This document shows positions 61,223 through 64,000 of a stretch of DNA of 64,000 nt, piece by piece. Below the pieces are notes generated by a model. That model had not been told where the DNA came from, made no database searches, and was given only the letters and a program-made list of their open reading frames with translations. Each line of letters starts with the position of its first letter. The stretch's first letter is position 1. Source of the stretch: Sipunculus nudus (lineage: Eukaryota > Annelida > Sipuncula > Golfingiida > Sipunculidae); NCBI GenBank assembly GCA_026874595.1, contig CM049310.1, forward strand, positions 27,575,058 through 27,639,057, read 5' to 3'. Made by a program: the position numbers and the translations under genes.

Positions 61223-64000
61223 TACATGTGTGTGTATGTGTCCATACATGACATTGTGACAGAATCTATGAAAGACCAACCTCTATACAACATTATATAT
61301 ATATATATATATATTATGAATAAAGATTCCCAATTAAACATACAATAGCAATCACATTGAACGTGATCAATACTAATCTTTTTGGACGAGAAGAACTGAT
61401 CAAAGACACACACATACTCAGCAGTACCATTTTTTATTACTTGACAGGAATTCATGATCAAAAGTTCCTAATCCATCCGAGCCCATTAAAGGTACCGCTG
61501 ATAATGAAGTGTTCGTGGTATAAATCTGTATTAAAATTAGCCATATACCCATTCACAGTCACGTACCCTGGCGACGTGACAGCTGTGACTGGCCAGCGGT
61601 CATCCGGTACACTGACGTGGCGCATTAAGCAGGGTCCAGTCAGTCTATTGTGGAGTCACTTGATCTATTAGTCTGGGTCGGACACCAAGCTGGACATTTA
61701 ATACACTTAATATACTGTATTGACCATATAATGTTGTTATAAACAGAGGTACATAACTTTTACATTTGTGACTCAGAAGTTTACCACACTTGATTAAGTT
61801 GCACTATATTTCATGGCAATATATTATTAATCAGTGGTGTGACTGACCTGGAGGCGATAACCGGCTTGTGAAACAGAATAAGTTTTCTAAAGTCTGTTCA
61901 AAATGCCTTATTAAGATAGGAGACTTTGGGTTTTTATATCAGCCTGGAATAAATAGTTCTTTAGTTCGTAAAGCAATGAAATATGTGTTCGATTGCTGCA
62001 TGATTCTTTAATTGAAACGTTTGTGATTCCATTGATTTGGGGTTATCCATTAACAATTAGAGTCCAAAAATAAAATGCCATGACGTATCAAGAAGAATGC
62101 CCGGTATCTGTTTATTATCTTCTCGGATGTGAATATTAAATAAATATTAAATGTATAACGGGATCTCATAAAAATAGAAATAAAAAAAAGATAAAGTTGC
62201 AGCATAAATTCACATTAATTCTTTAAATAATAGTTTCCGAATTCTACTGTTTATGAATATTCATGAAGATATAAACAAAAAGATCAAAGACAAGACTTCA
62301 CTTGCAGTTTATGAATATTCATTAACCAACCAGACTCAGAAGTCATGCTTGAATTGGTCGCCGTCAGTTAACACGTCAGTTCTGACGTCAGAGCGATTAG
62401 TTTGTCTGTCTAAGGAAGGCAATTTGTCAAATGTTCTGAAAATATTAACAGCGTCAGATATATATATCTATATGAACACAGTAGAAATCCTGCATCGCTC
62501 ATCTTCAGGAAATTAATACGATGTCATATTTTGTCTTAAGCGGCCATCTGTGTAAAATAATTTACCACAGAAAAATGGCGGCAATAAAAAATAGCAAGCA
62601 TGGCGTTATTTATTATTCTGTGACATTTATTATTTTGAAAAGGTTTAAATTTAGGTCAAAGGTTATTTAATCGGAGCATAATCAACACCCTGGGTTAAAC
62701 TGCAATATGTTTTACCAAACGGATGTTGTATATGTAACAAATGATAAAATAGCTTTCCAAACGTTACTATTATCTTTTAATCATTTATTTGTGAAAGGTG
62801 TCATTTCATTTTTGTATAATTAAAAAAATAATAATAACCAACACTCATAATACCTAATTAGTTTTGTCGATATAGCGTGTTAAGCTTTAGTGGACAGAGT
62901 GCACTGCACGATCTTTCTATTTATATCCATGTCCCTGAGGCTTTCATAATCACTTACGTTTTTGAATGTTCAGTAGATTAACATGTACTACATTGGTGTT
63001 ACCTTTAATGGCGCTGCCTTTTTCCTTTCAAACCAAACATTAAATTGATTAACTCTTAATTCTAAAAATATAGTAATGACATTTTCCTAAAGGTACAAAT
63101 AGCTTTAAACATTATTAATTTTAAACTTCCCATCGTCAGATATTTAACTATTTTCAGACTCCAAAAATATTTCTCTCGCTCCAGGTTCCTCCATTAGTTT
63201 TCGGATTTTCTGCAACAGTCTGTATGCCACTGTTCAGCCTCTTGATTTTATAACAAAAGGAATCATTCAAAGTCATAACTATAAAGCACAGATTAATGAG
63301 AACCATTCAGGATAAAATAGTATAAAATTAAAATATGTTTCTTTTCAAATAATGCCTTGAATGTGATGAGGATTTTTCAGGTTCAATATATTTTTGTTGT
63401 ATTTAATACAGCCACTATACAACAGCTTTTCAATAAGCAAATAAGGATTTCTCTGTATGTGTTACTATTTGGAACAATATCATGTTTACTAGCTCTACTG
63501 TCAATCCGATAAGTGCGTACCCTCATTATTTTTTTTTAATTTCAGCCAATACACGCTCAGATAGAGATCAAGGACATTAAAAAGGGGCTTGCTTGTTTTA
63601 AGCAATATCATGGAAACGCTGTTGTACTCCGTGACTCTATTTCATAAATCACGCCCCGAATTCCGTCACAGTTATTGTGCTATATGTATGACACACTGCA
63701 GCAGAGTGCTAGATTTTCTCTTTTATTTACCATGGCAATTTGCCCGGCCCATTGTGTTTCTCAATTGACCTTCTTCAAATGCAGGCGACTTTTAAGGTCT
63801 GTGTATCGAGTCAAGTTTACCACTTTGCGCTATATTAAGCTCAATGGCCAAATGTTGACTTACTTGCAAGCACCCAAGCCGACTGAATAAACCACTTCAA
63901 AGCGACAAAGTGCCATTTTAGTAGACAATACTGATATTGTTATGATTAGATGATATAAATGAACGGACAGCTTTCAGCCATTACCATTTGATGAACGTTG
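60721..64000. other. No gene seen up to the window edge
   Basis: Two (AT)n runs (61179-61218, 61294-61314), a TGACGTCA palindrome near 62388, and AT-rich DNA. No exon supported. Confidence 0.55.

Noticed and set aside
61486-63005. TTAA-flanked AGGTA...TACCT pair as another MITE
   Set aside because: Only about five terminal bases match over 1.5 kb; likely chance.

Overview
The window is animal nuclear DNA: AT-rich, intron-bearing, almost entirely non-coding and full of transposon remains, microsatellites and minisatellites. The repeat types resemble what is common in lophotrochozoan and especially molluscan genomes: LINE fragments ending in AAAT or ATT tails, tRNA-derived SINE heads, a pearl/Helitron-like array of about 180 bp units, and MITEs. 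A mollusc is my best guess, by inference only. Nothing bacterial, viral or CRISPR-like was seen.

One host gene is well supported. It lies on the minus strand and spans about 16.6 kb, with three exons (43237-43120, 36128-36008, 27391-26626) that join in frame with proper splice sites. Together they encode 334 residues of a class A (rhodopsin-like) GPCR that resembles the melatonin receptors most. It runs from the second half of TM1 through TM7 and a cytoplasmic tail. The first exon or exons (N-terminus and start of TM1) were not found; they lie to the right of 43237 or outside the window. The introns are about 7.0 and 8.6 kb.

Left part, 1-26 kb: a degenerate array of about 330 bp units (1-1300); a dispersed repeat in opposite orientations (about 2.44 and 7.24 kb); a fold-back element (4.8-5.15 kb); TTAA-flanked MITEs (6.43 and 16.89 kb); a 41 bp minisatellite (11.93-12.21 kb); a very GC-rich 1.08 kb element flanked by TA (13.1-14.2 kb); an AACCTCTA-ended element (17.97-19.07 kb); a LINE 3' fragment (19.26-19.71 kb); two SINE-like tRNA heads; and a probable solo LTR (21.49-22.17 kb).

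Middle part, 26-44 kb: the GPCR. Its second intron holds a satellite of about 330 bp units (31.5-32.8 kb), a small Kozak-started ORF (33.12 kb) and a 45 bp minisatellite split by a second copy of the TTAA MITE. That nested insertion lets the target-site duplication be read directly.

Right part, 44-64 kb: three further LINE pseudogenes from different lineages (44.85-45.55 kb plus; 49.54-47.83 kb minus; 59.58-59.03 kb minus, the last carrying an internal TTAGGG run), a truncated LINE tail (60.6 kb), and a five-unit array at 57.6-58.55 kb. The remaining long stretches show nothing I can support as genes.
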